The notes beneath the pieces are model-generated. The model saw only the letters and a program-made list of their open reading frames with translations. It searched no databases and was not told where the DNA came from. A program made the position numbers and the translations under genes. A DNA stretch of 33,389 bases from an uncultured Rhodospirillales bacterium (lineage in GTDB: Bacteria; Pseudomonadota; Alphaproteobacteria; Kiloniellales; Kiloniellaceae): assembly GCA_913060675.1 (NCBI GenBank), contig CAJXUS010000047.1:1-33389 (forward strand). The letters run 5' to 3'. The stretch's first letter is position 1. The number at the start of each line of letters is the position of its first letter. Below are positions 24,481 to 32,183 of this stretch, one piece after another.

Positions 24481-25966
24481 TCAAAATTTTTGCCATTCCT
24501 TTGACTCCCTCTGGTATTTTGTCCTCAGGGGTACCAGCGAAACCGATCATGATGCCTTTTCGTTTGTAAGGTTCCATGCAGTAATAATCGATATTGTTGA
24601 CCGCATAACCTGCTGCGCGCAGCCTGGCTTCAACCATTTCTGGATCAACGTGGTCAGGGAGCCATCCATTGCAATGGAAACCTTGATCAACGGCTGAAAT
24701 TTCCACAAGACCTTTAAGGTGCTTATCAGCCGATTCTAATAAAATTTGCTGACGCTGATGATAGACTTTACGCATTTTCCGCATATGAGTGGCAAAGAAA
24801 CCCTCGTTTATGAAGTCCGCAATGATTTGCTGACTGAGGAGAGGGGTGGAGCGTTGAAGGATGGTTGAAGCATGAGCAAATATCTCGGACATCGACTTTG
24901 GAACAACCATGTACCCAAGCCTTAATCCTGGGTAGAGGATTTTTGTGAAAGAGCTAACATAGAGAACACGACCAGATTTATCTAACCCCTGCAAAGCAGA
25001 AAGCGGGCGACCAGTGTAGCGAAATTCACTGTTATAATCGTCTTCGAAAATCCAGGTATTGTTTTGTTGTGCCCATTCCAACAGCTTGATACGACGGGTC
25101 AGGGGCATGCGGCGACCCAAAGGGTGTTGGCTTGAGGGGGTAACGTAGGCCAGTTTAACTGGTTTGTTTCTCTCTTCTTCAGGACAAAGTGCTGGATTAA
25201 AACCATGCTCGTCGATGGGAATTGGAACAACTTTTGCTCCGCTACCTTGAAAAACACAACGTGCAGCCGTGTGACCAGGGTCTTCCATCCAAACGGAATC
25301 GCCAGGATCTATCAATAATTGGCTGGCGAGGTTTAGAGCCGTTTGAGTCCCCGATGTGATTATGATTTGTTCCGGTGTACAGCGGACGGATCTGGATGTT
25401 TTGAGGTAACTCGAGATCGCTTCGCGCAATGGCATGTAGCCACCACGATCTGAATAGGTCAGGTATTCGTCTTTTGGCTTTCGTTGGTATCGGTTTGTCA
25501 GTCGTGAAAAAATGTCGTGCGGCAAGAGTTCATAAGCTGGCTGACTTGGACGGAAAGTATAAATGCCCTCTGGCTCGTACTGATGGGGCAAGTCTGCATA
25601 TCCCTGGCCTCGCTTGGATAAGCTTAGATTCGGATCTTCTTCATCAGATTCAGGGTCATCTTCGACAGATGTTTGATAAAATTCTGTCATTTCCGAGAGT
25701 CGTTGCGTGACATATGTCCCTGAACCACGGCGTGTTTCAAGAAATCCTTCAGATATCATTTGTTCAATCGTATTGATAACTGTCGTTCTTGATATCTCGA
25801 GCTCTGTCGCGATAGTTCTGCTCGCTGGAAGCTTAGTCCCAGGAGGTAAGTCACCAGAAAGGATCAACTTTCTGATCCCAATATAGAGTTGTCGATAAAG
25901 AGGACTCTGAGAGTTAGGGTCCAGTTTGATCCCCTCTAATAACGCGCCAGATGCAAATTTTGCCAT
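24467..25966 (-). CDS. MocR/PdxR-type regulator (GntR HTH plus aminotransferase-like domain)
   Basis: This 499-residue chimera has a GntR-family winged helix (about 20-87, with PPGTKLPASRTIATELEISR), an acidic linker (about 100-125, VEDDPESDEEDP), then an aminotransferase-like fold (about 135-499). It keeps the PLP Lys342 (SSFTKILYPGLRLGY) and the DDYNSEFRY motif, so it likely binds PLP and senses an amine or PLP adduct. MocR proteins typically control a divergent gene; here that is the polyamine-type binding protein gene 305 bp away. Candidates for control are that transporter and the adjacent aminotransferase/dioxygenase. The effector is unknown. Confidence 0.9.
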   Translation of the reverse strand: MAKFASGALLEGIKLDPNSQSPLYRQLYIGIRKLILSGDLPPGTKLPASRTIATELEISRTTVINTIEQMISEGFLETRRGSGTYVTQRLSEMTEFYQTSVEDDPESDEEDPNLSLSKRGQGYADLPHQYEPEGIYTFRPSQPAYELLPHDIFSRLTNRYQRKPKDEYLTYSDRGGYMPLREAISSYLKTSRSVRCTPEQIIITSGTQTALNLASQLLIDPGDSVWMEDPGHTAARCVFQGSGAKVVPIPIDEHGFNPALCPEEERNKPVKLAYVTPSSQHPLGRRMPLTRRIKLLEWAQQNNTWIFEDDYNSEFRYTGRPLSALQGLDKSGRVLYVSSFTKILYPGLRLGYMVVPKSMSEIFAHASTILQRSTPLLSQQIIADFINEGFFATHMRKMRKVYHQRQQILLESADKHLKGLVEISAVDQGFHCNGWLPDHVDPEMVEARLRAAGYAVNNIDYYCMEPYKRKGIMIGFAGTPEDKIPEGVKGMAKILKEIL

Positions 25967-26271
25967 GTTCTTGAACTTAATATGGAAGTGGTATGGTAAG
26001 GCACCCGATAATGGATCTTAAAGTGATGCCACTATCTGTGTAGTATTTCCAAAATAATAAAGCCGCAAGTAAAACCGCTTAAAAAAGTGGAATTGCAAAC
26101 AAAGTTCAATGTCACTGTAACACATGCCCTATAGGTATGCCGTTACATTACAATGATGCCCTTACCGGGCATCAAACAAGACTTGGAGAGCTATTGTTCG
26201 GTGAAAAAGGGGCAAAAATTTGCCCCGCGACGCATTCGAACATGCGCATTAAAAAAACACGGAGGTTGTTT
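25967..26271. promoter_or_regulatory. Divergent promoter/leader region between MocR gene and binding-protein gene
   Basis: This 305-bp gene-free stretch has two parts. The left part (25987-26033) holds an imperfect inverted repeat, AGTGGTAT (25987-25994) with ATGCCACT (26026-26033), 7 of 8 matching and 31 bp apart; this is a candidate MocR site. The right part (26116-26246) is a series of four hairpins preceding a GGAGG ribosome site at 26261-26265. A -35-like TTGCAA at 26093-26098 with TGTAAC at 26116-26121 is a weak promoter guess. Confidence 0.5.
26116..26246 (+). ncRNA. Structured 5' leader with four hairpins upstream of the binding-protein gene
   Basis: Four stems follow each other. Stem 1 pairs 26116-26121 with 26142-26147, with an inner helix 26123-26128/26134-26139. 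Stem 2 pairs TGATGCCC (26154-26161) with GGGCATCA (26167-26174). Stem 3 pairs GGGGCAAA (26209-26216) with TTTGCCCC (26219-26226). Stem 4 pairs CGCAT (26231-26235) with ATGCG (26242-26246). None has a terminator T-run and none obviously hides the ribosome site, so attenuation is not proven. The density of perfect stems suggests a functional RNA leader or mRNA-stabilising structure. I do not recognise a known riboswitch class. Confidence 0.4.
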
Positions 26272-27345
26272 ATGACTACTACGAAAGCTATTTTGGGTCT
26301 TACTGCAATTGCAGGCGTTGCATTTGCTGGCCAGGCACAAGCTGAAGAACTAAGACTTCTTACCTGGGGTGGTTATGCTCCTGAATCTGTTATCGAACAG
26401 TTCAAAGCAGAAACCGGTATCGATGTTAAGGTTACCAAATCTAACAACGAAGACATGATTTCTAAGTTGCGTGCAACTGGCGGCGGCGGGTTTGACCTTG
26501 CACAACCAAGCCAGGATCGTATTTCTGCGGCACAGGCAGAGCACCGCATCTATAAAGCTATGGACCTTTCCCAAATTGATGGCAATCAGTTCATCGGTTC
26601 CATGCTGGAAGCAACCAAAGGCAACACAACATACAAAGGTGACGTGTATGGCGTTCCTCATGTATGGGGCACAAGTGGTCTGGTTCTTAATACTGCAACT
26701 GCAAGCAGCGTTAAAGATTACACTGACCTTTGTAACGATGCCGTTGCAGGTAAAGTTTCTTACCGTCTAAAACGTCCAACTCTTATCGGTTTTGCTTTCT
26801 CTATGGGGCTTGATCCATTCGCTGCATACGACGATAAAGCCAAATACCAAGAAATCATGGGCAAAGTTGAAGAGAAGCTAATCTCTTGTAAGCCAAACGT
26901 TAAAACCTATTGGGAAGGTGGCGATTCGCTCTTGAACCTGGTTCGTTCTGGTGAAGTTGTTGCTGCAATGGCATGGGATACCGGTGGTTGGAAGCTTAAC
27001 AATGACAATGCTGATGTAACCTTTGTTGCGCCAAAATCTGGTGCTCTTGGTTGGATTGATACATTTGTTCTTCCAAAGAAAACTAAAAACGAAGCTGGTG
27101 CCTATAAATGGATCAACTTTGTAATGCGTCCTGAAATCGCGGCTCAGATTACGGCTGCTGCTGGAAACTTTACAGCATCTAAAGGTGCTGATCAGTTTGC
27201 TGAAGATAAACTTAAAGCTCAATTCCAGGCCAGTTTCCCACAAGCTGACCTCGATAACATCAAATGGTACCCAACTGTACCACCAGGACTTGAAACCATC
27301 GAAGGTAAAGTTTTGGACCGTGTAAAAGCTGCTTCTTCTAACTAA
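26272..27345 (+). CDS. Polyamine-type ABC transporter substrate-binding protein (Sec-exported)
   Basis: The protein has 357 residues from ATG 26272, which has GGAGG at 6-nt spacing and opens a Sec signal peptide (MTTTKAILGLTAIAGVAFAG, cleavage after AQA). The open frame continues upstream to 26137, but that part is leader sequence. The mature protein is a PotD/PotF-type binding protein (LRLLTWGGYAPESVIEQF near its start, VWGTSGLVLN, WEGGDSLLNL, AMAWDTGG). A Trp-Asp pair in the last motif is consistent with binding an amine or ammonium compound. It captures the solute in the periplasm for the transporter encoded at 27565-30487. A hairpin and direct repeats separate it from the ATPase gene. Confidence 0.88.
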   Translation: MTTTKAILGLTAIAGVAFAGQAQAEELRLLTWGGYAPESVIEQFKAETGIDVKVTKSNNEDMISKLRATGGGGFDLAQPSQDRISAAQAEHRIYKAMDLSQIDGNQFIGSMLEATKGNTTYKGDVYGVPHVWGTSGLVLNTATASSVKDYTDLCNDAVAGKVSYRLKRPTLIGFAFSMGLDPFAAYDDKAKYQEIMGKVEEKLISCKPNVKTYWEGGDSLLNLVRSGEVVAAMAWDTGGWKLNNDNADVTFVAPKSGALGWIDTFVLPKKTKNEAGAYKWINFVMRPEIAAQITAAAGNFTASKGADQFAEDKLKAQFQASFPQADLDNIKWYPTVPPGLETIEGKVLDRVKAASSN

Positions 27346-27369
27346 GTCAGCCTAATACGTTTAAAATAA

Positions 27370-27409
27370 TGGCTTCCCCCGGTCTTGAAAGAGATCGGGG
27401 GAAATGCCA
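27370..27409 (+). promoter_or_regulatory. Intercistronic hairpin after the binding-protein gene
   Basis: TTCCCCCGGTCTT at 27374-27386 pairs with GAGATCGGGGGAA at 27391-27403 (13 bp with two G-U pairs, GAAA loop), extended by TGGC/GCCA (27370-27373/27406-27409) across a 2-nt bulge. No T-run follows, so it is a poor terminator. As in other binding-protein operons, such a stem can protect the upstream mRNA and lower expression of the membrane genes. Confidence 0.5.
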
Positions 27410-27445
27410 TCCACTGTCTTATTTACCGACAAATGATGATCTCCT

Positions 27446-27484
27446 GGCCAGTAAATTTGGGCCAGTAAATCTGGGCCAGTAAAT
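27446..27484 (+). repeat. Three 14-bp direct repeats before the ATPase gene
   Basis: GGCCAGTAAAT occurs at 27446-27456, 27460-27470 and 27474-27484, exactly 14 bp apart with near-identical spacers (TTG, CTG). A degenerate continuation GGTAAATAGTAAA follows at 27486-27498. The core CCAGTAAAT is also the minus-strand reading of the right half of the dyad at 124-143. The array ends about 80 bp before the ATPase start. It could be a multi-site operator or a replication-slippage product. Confidence 0.7.
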
Positions 27485-27564
27485 TGGTAAATAGTAAAAT
27501 GGAAAACAACGGCACGGACGTTTGTCTGAATCCAAACGTACCAGCAATCAACTAGGTTAAGAAT

Positions 27565-28710
27565 ATGAGCAATCAATTGGATCTTGAGTGTCGACAACTG
27601 GTAAAGTCCTTTGGGAAATTTACCGCTGTAGACAATGTATCTCTGGAAATCCCTAAGGGGTCATTTTTCTCAATACTCGGTCCAAGTGGCTGCGGTAAAA
27701 CAACGTTGCTTCGCATGCTTGCTGGGTTCATTGAGCCAACAGCAGGGGACATTGTTATCAAGGGAAACTCTATGTTGGGAGTTCCGCCAAACAAGCGCCC
27801 CGTAAACATGGTTTTTCAGCACCTTGCTCTTTTCCCTATGATGAATGTGGCCGAAAATATTGGATATGGTCTTCGTCGCCGTAAAATACCTCAGCCTGAA
27901 ATTGATAAACGCGTCGCCGATGTGCTTGAACGCGTTAGTTTGCCTGACGCAGGATCCAAAAATGTGGACCAGTTATCTGGTGGTCAACGCCAAAGGGTTG
28001 CCATTGCAAGATCTCTCATTCTAGAGCCGGCCGTTCTTTTGCTCGATGAGCCGTTAGGCGCGCTGGATCTTAAATTACGTGAACATATGAAGGTTGAGCT
28101 TAAACAGCTCCAACATGAAGTCGGCACGACTTTTGTCTATATTACGCACGATCAGTCAGAGGCACTTGTGATGTCTGATAACGTTGCAGTTATGAACGAA
28201 GGTCGTTTTGAGCAAGTCGGCTCTCCTCAAGATCTCTATTATAATCCACAAACCGCTTTCGTTGCTGGCTTTGTCGGTGATAGCAATCGCTGGAGCGGGA
28301 AGATTGAATCTGTAGATGGTGACCAAGCGATGGTTGCTCTGGATGAAGGTGGCGTTATAGCGGCTGTATCTGGAACCAATTCATCAATGGGTCTTGGGGA
28401 CCAAGTAGAACTCTTCGTTCGCCCCGAGGCAATTACGATAGAACGGAGCACTTCTTCTCAAGATGGTGCTCATATCGAAGATGGCAAAAACACTCTGACA
28501 GGTGTTGTTGAAAATTTACTTTTTGATGGGGCCAACAGTCGTGCTCAGGTCAGAGATCAGAAAACAGGTCATCAAGTAACAGTCTCACTCCCTCAGACGG
28601 GTGCATTTAGTGATCTTGTTTCAGGCGAGAATTTGCGTTTGAGCTGGAGTGTTGATAAAGCGCGCTCCTATGTTTCCTCTGCTGCCGCAAAACAGGAGAA
28701 AGCGGCATGA
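27565..28710 (+). CDS. PotA-like ABC transporter ATP-binding protein
   Basis: The 381-residue ATPase has Walker A GPSGCGKT (39-46), signature LSGGQ (137-141), Walker B VLLLDEP (157-163, Glu162) and the switch His195 in THDQSEAL. The C-terminal about 130 residues form a TOBE-type regulatory domain (LFVRPEAITIERS, LTGVVENLLFDG). This is the architecture of spermidine/putrescine-type importers. AGG lies about 9 nt before ATG 27565. The stop overlaps the first permease start (ATGA at 28707-28710). The substrate is inferred to be an amine or ammonium compound from the family and the neighbours. Confidence 0.92.
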   Translation: MSNQLDLECRQLVKSFGKFTAVDNVSLEIPKGSFFSILGPSGCGKTTLLRMLAGFIEPTAGDIVIKGNSMLGVPPNKRPVNMVFQHLALFPMMNVAENIGYGLRRRKIPQPEIDKRVADVLERVSLPDAGSKNVDQLSGGQRQRVAIARSLILEPAVLLLDEPLGALDLKLREHMKVELKQLQHEVGTTFVYITHDQSEALVMSDNVAVMNEGRFEQVGSPQDLYYNPQTAFVAGFVGDSNRWSGKIESVDGDQAMVALDEGGVIAAVSGTNSSMGLGDQVELFVRPEAITIERSTSSQDGAHIEDGKNTLTGVVENLLFDGANSRAQVRDQKTGHQVTVSLPQTGAFSDLVSGENLRLSWSVDKARSYVSSAAAKQEKAA

Positions 28711-29609
28711 GTAGCGCCGAGATCGCTGTTTCTGGAACTGAACAACGCTCAGTAATACCCACATTAAAACTCGGTACTTTTTTGTTGATGCTACCGTTAC
28801 TGTTATGGTTGCTATTACTGATTATTTTACCGCATGTGGATCTGTTGATTGTTTCCCTTCGTGAAGTGCTTGGTTATAGGGAATACGCCTTTAGTCTTCA
28901 AAATTATGCAGAGTTCTTCACTGAGCCACTCTATTGGAATACCTTTGTCCGGACAGCCGTAATGTCCATTTTAGCCACGATAATAACATTGATCGTCGGC
29001 TTCCCGGTTTCGTATTATATCGCGAAGGTGATGAAGGGGAGAAAACGTAACCTTCTCTTCATAATGTGCCTGATCCCTTTCTGGGTTTCAGAACTCGTTC
29101 GGACCTTTGGTTGGATGATTTTGCTTCGTGAAAGTGGTGTGCTGAGTAGCTTTATCCAGTGGATAGGCTTGGTCGATGGGCCTGTTGAGTTCCTTTATAC
29201 TGATGCGACATTGATGGTTGGGTTGGTATACACCTCAATGCTTTTCATGGTGGTTCCGCTAGTCTCTGTTCTTGATACCTTGGATGATAGTTTAATCGAA
29301 GCGGCTTATGACCTCGGTGGTAATACGGTTTCAATCTTGAGGGAAATTGTCATCCCTCATGCGATGCCGGGTATCGCTTCTGGCTGTATCGTGGTGTTCA
29401 TGCTGACGCTTGGAAACTATCTGACACCAACCCTTTTGGGCGGGAAAGATAGCTTGTGGTTTACAGAGCAAATTTACAACCAGTTCATCACACGCTTTAA
29501 CTGGGAATCTGGGTCCGCCTTTGGCTTCCTTTTGTTGTTCCTCTCATCTGCGATTGTTTTTGTCGGGCTTAAGTTAAGCCGTCAAACACTTGCTGATACT
29601 GTTAAGTAA
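28707..29609 (+). CDS. PotB-like ABC transporter permease
   Basis: The 300-residue inner-membrane permease has about six membrane helices. The cytoplasmic EAA loop is at 198-219 (EAAYDLGGNTVSILREIVIP), which docks on the ATPase. It is translationally coupled to the ATPase gene, and the second permease follows 11 bp later. The N-terminus has a hydrophilic stretch of about 20 residues before the first helix. It imports the solute delivered by one or both adjacent binding proteins. Confidence 0.92.
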   Translation: MSSAEIAVSGTEQRSVIPTLKLGTFLLMLPLLLWLLLLIILPHVDLLIVSLREVLGYREYAFSLQNYAEFFTEPLYWNTFVRTAVMSILATIITLIVGFPVSYYIAKVMKGRKRNLLFIMCLIPFWVSELVRTFGWMILLRESGVLSSFIQWIGLVDGPVEFLYTDATLMVGLVYTSMLFMVVPLVSVLDTLDDSLIEAAYDLGGNTVSILREIVIPHAMPGIASGCIVVFMLTLGNYLTPTLLGGKDSLWFTEQIYNQFITRFNWESGSAFGFLLLFLSSAIVFVGLKLSRQTLADTVK

Positions 29610-29620
29610 GGGGCACAATT

Positions 29621-30487
29621 ATGATCCCATCTTTACCTCAGTCAAAGTTTAGTACGCGGCTTTATGCAGCTTACATAACCTTGTTCTTTATTTATCTTGG
29701 TGCGCCGCTCATCGTTGTGGGGGTATTTGCTTTTAATGATAGCTTGTTCCCGTCCATGCCTTGGAACGGGGTCACACTTGATTGGTTCATTGGCACGGAA
29801 GCACCAAGACTTGGTGTTTTTAATGATTCACAACTTTTGGAAAGCATCGGGTTTTCGGCTTTCGTGGCGGTTTGTGTTACAACGCTCGCTGTTTTTGTTG
29901 GGACATGTAACGCCTTTCTTTTTGAGCGCCATTCATTTCCAGGTAAAAACATTCTCTATATGTTTGCGCTTATGCCTCTGGTTATTCCCGGCGTCATCCT
30001 GGGGATTTCGATTTTGATCTTCACCAACTCCATTGCTAATGGTGTTGAGGACAGTCTTGGTTGGGATCTGGAGATTTTACGACCGGGCCTGTTTATCGTG
30101 ATTATGGGGCAGTTTGCCTTTGTAACGACGATAACCACGTTGGTGATCTCCGCTCGGTTGCGAAAATTTGATAATAGCCTGGAAGAAGCTGCGCTTAATC
30201 TTGGGGCAACGAAATGGGAAGCGGTTCAAACCATTACCCTCCCTTTTCTAAAGCCAGCGATGATTGGTGCTGGAATCATCAGCTTTCTGATGTCTTTTGA
30301 AAACTTTAATACGACGTTGATGTTGGTTGGATCAGACTCACCTTTGACAATCACGATGTTTGACCGCCTCAAGCAAGGTTCGACGCCTGCTTTGAACGCA
30401 GTTTCACTGATGTTGATGATTGTCTCTGGCGCATTGGCCCTGTTCGCTGTTTTTGTCCAAAGGGATAAAAGCAACAACGAAGGTTGA
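29621..30487 (+). CDS. PotC-like ABC transporter permease
   Basis: The 288-residue second permease subunit has an EAA loop at 189-210 (EAALNLGATKWEAVQTITLP) and about six hydrophobic segments. GGGG just upstream of ATG 29621 can serve as ribosome site. Together with the PotB-like protein it forms the heterodimeric channel of a polyamine-type importer. It is the last membrane gene of the operon; a strong terminator lies at 30615-30643, with further hairpins between. Confidence 0.92.
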   Translation: MIPSLPQSKFSTRLYAAYITLFFIYLGAPLIVVGVFAFNDSLFPSMPWNGVTLDWFIGTEAPRLGVFNDSQLLESIGFSAFVAVCVTTLAVFVGTCNAFLFERHSFPGKNILYMFALMPLVIPGVILGISILIFTNSIANGVEDSLGWDLEILRPGLFIVIMGQFAFVTTITTLVISARLRKFDNSLEEAALNLGATKWEAVQTITLPFLKPAMIGAGIISFLMSFENFNTTLMLVGSDSPLTITMFDRLKQGSTPALNAVSLMLMIVSGALALFAVFVQRDKSNNEG

Positions 30488-30540
30488 GAGAAATATTATT
30501 TGATGGGGCGGTGTTGTCGTTACGCCGCTTTGTTTAAGAG

Positions 30541-30643
30541 TTATGCGTTGTGCCGATCCGAAAGGTAGAGCGCATAAAGGTAGTTGCTCTTTGAGTAACT
30601 TACCCCACATGACTTGGCCGGGCTTATGCCTGGCCATTTTTTT
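30541..30643 (+). ncRNA. Candidate small RNA or 3'-UTR element ending in a terminator
   Basis: Stem A pairs TTATGCG (30541-30547) with CGCATAA (30571-30577) and contains a small CC-GAAA-GG helix. Stem B runs 30579-30604 (GGTA-GTTGCTC against GAGTAAC-T-TACC, 11 bp, one bulge, one G-U). Stem C is the terminator below. The three fit in 103 nt directly behind the permease gene, the format of many 3'-UTR-derived or independently transcribed small RNAs. No clear promoter is visible, so a processed 3' end is equally possible. Confidence 0.35.
30615..30643 (+). terminator. Strong rho-independent terminator of the transporter operon
   Basis: TGGCCGGGC (30615-30623) pairs with GCCTGGCCA (30628-30636), 9 bp with one G-U, TTAT loop, followed by seven T (30637-30643). 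Confidence 0.88.
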
Positions 30644-30894
30644 GCCTCCTTATTGTTGAGGTTTTTCTCAATGTACTGGAAATAGATTTCTATTATTGAT
30701 GGTGGTAATTTTATGCGTCGAGAACTATGATCACCTAAGCCGTTGAGAGAATTGGGGACTGAACTCTATTAGCGGCTTAAAGGTAATGATTTTAAAAACG
30801 AATAAGCTTGGTTGTCGGGCGTTTTGTTAAGAGGGGTGCTTAACAAGATAAAGCGATAACGAAGAGAAAGCTTCAATCTGGGAATTGTCAGTCC

Positions 30895-32061
30895 ATGTTA
30901 AAAAATACTGTTCTTGAAAGCATAAAGACACAACAAGCAGCGAAGTCTTTTACCCGCCGAGGTCTTTTGAAGTCGGTTGCTGCCGTGGCCGGTGCGAGTG
31001 CCGTTTTTCCTCTGTTTTCCTCTCCTTCTTTTGCTTCATCGGGTGAACTGGAAGTCTTCGCGTGGCAGGGCTATTTCAGCCTGGAAATGATCGCTGAGTT
31101 TAAAAAAGATACCGGGATAGCGATAACGTTCACAGATTTTGAAACAAACGCTGAAGCTTTGTTGAATTTGAAAGCGAGCAAAGCCCAAGGGTTTGATCTC
31201 GTTTTCCCCTCTGCGACGTCGCTCTCAAACTGGTATGTGGCTGACGATCTTCTACAGCCGATTGATGAAAGTCGTCTGGTGTTGGACGAAATCCATCCCT
31301 CAATTTTGAAAAAATCTAACGATCTCGGAACCATTTATCGTGGTCAGCGTTATGCCTTACCCTTTAGCTGGGGCGCAGAGGGGATTTCATTTGATAGCAC
31401 TGTCCGTGATTATAAACCCGGCGAAGTTTCTTGGGCGGATCAATGGTCATCCGAGAATGAAGGTTTTGTCGCTACCCGTCCCCATTCTGCTTTGACAAGT
31501 ATGGCCTTGATGCTTGATGGCACGGGGGAGAGGCTTAACTCTGCTTATGTTAATGAAGACTTAGCGCGTGAAGTGTTTGGCGAAGCTTTGTTGTTTGCAA
31601 TTGAGCACAAATCCTATGTCCGCCAGTTTTGGAATGATGTAGAGGGACTAACATCTGCTTTTACCCTAAACAATTGTGTGGTCGGGCAATCGTGGGACGG
31701 TGTGGCCATCGACCTATGGAAGAGTTCCAAAAGCAAATTTAAGTTTCTGGCGCCGAAAGAGGGGGCTCTTGCATGGCTTGATACAATGGTTGTGCCAGCA
31801 GGGGCGGAAAATGTGGACCAGGCCTATGAGCTCATCAATTGGCTGTCTTCCGTAAAGGGAGGCGGGATGTTCATGGCCCATACGGGGCATAACTCCGTTG
31901 TAAACCGAGCAAAGGAAGGTCTCGATCTTGCTTCTCGTGATCGATTTGATTTTGCTTTTAACGGTGGTGAGGCTATCGAGAAACTTTATTGGTGGAAGCC
32001 GGAACCAAAGTGGTTCCAAGAGCTACGGGAACTATACGTCCGAAAATATAAAGCTGCTTAG
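30895..32061 (+). CDS. Second polyamine-type substrate-binding protein (Tat signal)
   Basis: The 388-residue binding protein resembles the one at 26272 (LEVFAWQGYFSLEMIAEFKK near the mature start, LAWLDTMVVP, VGQSWDGVAID). Its export signal differs: FTRRGLLKSVAAVAGASAV at about 20-38 is a twin-arginine motif followed by a weakly hydrophobic segment and a cleavage site near SFA-SS. Tat export implies folding in the cytoplasm. It is downstream of the transporter terminator, so it is expressed separately, and may present a second ligand to the same permease. The ribosome site before ATG 30895 is weak. A Trp-Asp pair is conserved with the first protein. Confidence 0.87.
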   Translation: MLKNTVLESIKTQQAAKSFTRRGLLKSVAAVAGASAVFPLFSSPSFASSGELEVFAWQGYFSLEMIAEFKKDTGIAITFTDFETNAEALLNLKASKAQGFDLVFPSATSLSNWYVADDLLQPIDESRLVLDEIHPSILKKSNDLGTIYRGQRYALPFSWGAEGISFDSTVRDYKPGEVSWADQWSSENEGFVATRPHSALTSMALMLDGTGERLNSAYVNEDLAREVFGEALLFAIEHKSYVRQFWNDVEGLTSAFTLNNCVVGQSWDGVAIDLWKSSKSKFKFLAPKEGALAWLDTMVVPAGAENVDQAYELINWLSSVKGGGMFMAHTGHNSVVNRAKEGLDLASRDRFDFAFNGGEAIEKLYWWKPEPKWFQELRELYVRKYKAA

Positions 32062-32135
32062 AGGCGGGTCTCTTAGAGGAATTACTATCGGGCATGATAT
32101 AGAGCTGATATCCGTTCACATTTTCGTTGGTGATG

Positions 32136-32164
32136 TTCTTATCCAAATTAATGAAGCGTATACT
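32136..32164 (+). promoter_or_regulatory. Weak promoter candidate for the merF gene pair
   Basis: TATACT at 32159-32164 matches the -10 consensus at five positions, 17 bp after TTCTTA (32136-32141). It would start a transcript close to GTAGGGAG, the ribosome site of the gene at 32184. No MerR-type dyad is seen. Confidence 0.25.
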
Positions 32165-32183
32165 TCCTAGGTAGGGAGAACTC

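Larger units (their letters stand above)
30488..30894. other. 407-bp intergenic region rich in hairpins
   Basis: I see no protein-coding gene. The left half contains a compact array of two stems and a strong terminator (30541-30643). The right half has a TAAGCCG/CGGCTTA stem (30736-30742/30773-30779) enclosing AGAG/CTCT, and a TTGTTAAG/CTTAACAA hairpin (30824-30831/30839-30846) about 50 nt before the second binding-protein gene. A promoter for that gene is expected here, but no convincing -35/-10 pair stands out. Confidence 0.6.

Noticed and set aside
26137..26271. 45-residue N-terminal extension of the first binding protein
   Set aside because: The frame is open, but GGAGG at 26261 and a standard signal peptide at 26272 show the true start; the extension falls in the hairpin-rich leader.
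27446..27498. CRISPR array
   Set aside because: Three 11-bp repeats with 3-bp spacers are tandem direct repeats; repeat and spacer lengths do not fit CRISPR and no cas genes are near.
30507..30534. Terminator directly behind the PotC-like gene
   Set aside because: Only four G-C pairs (GGCG/CGCC) with a long loop and a broken T-run; the strong terminator is at 30615-30643.
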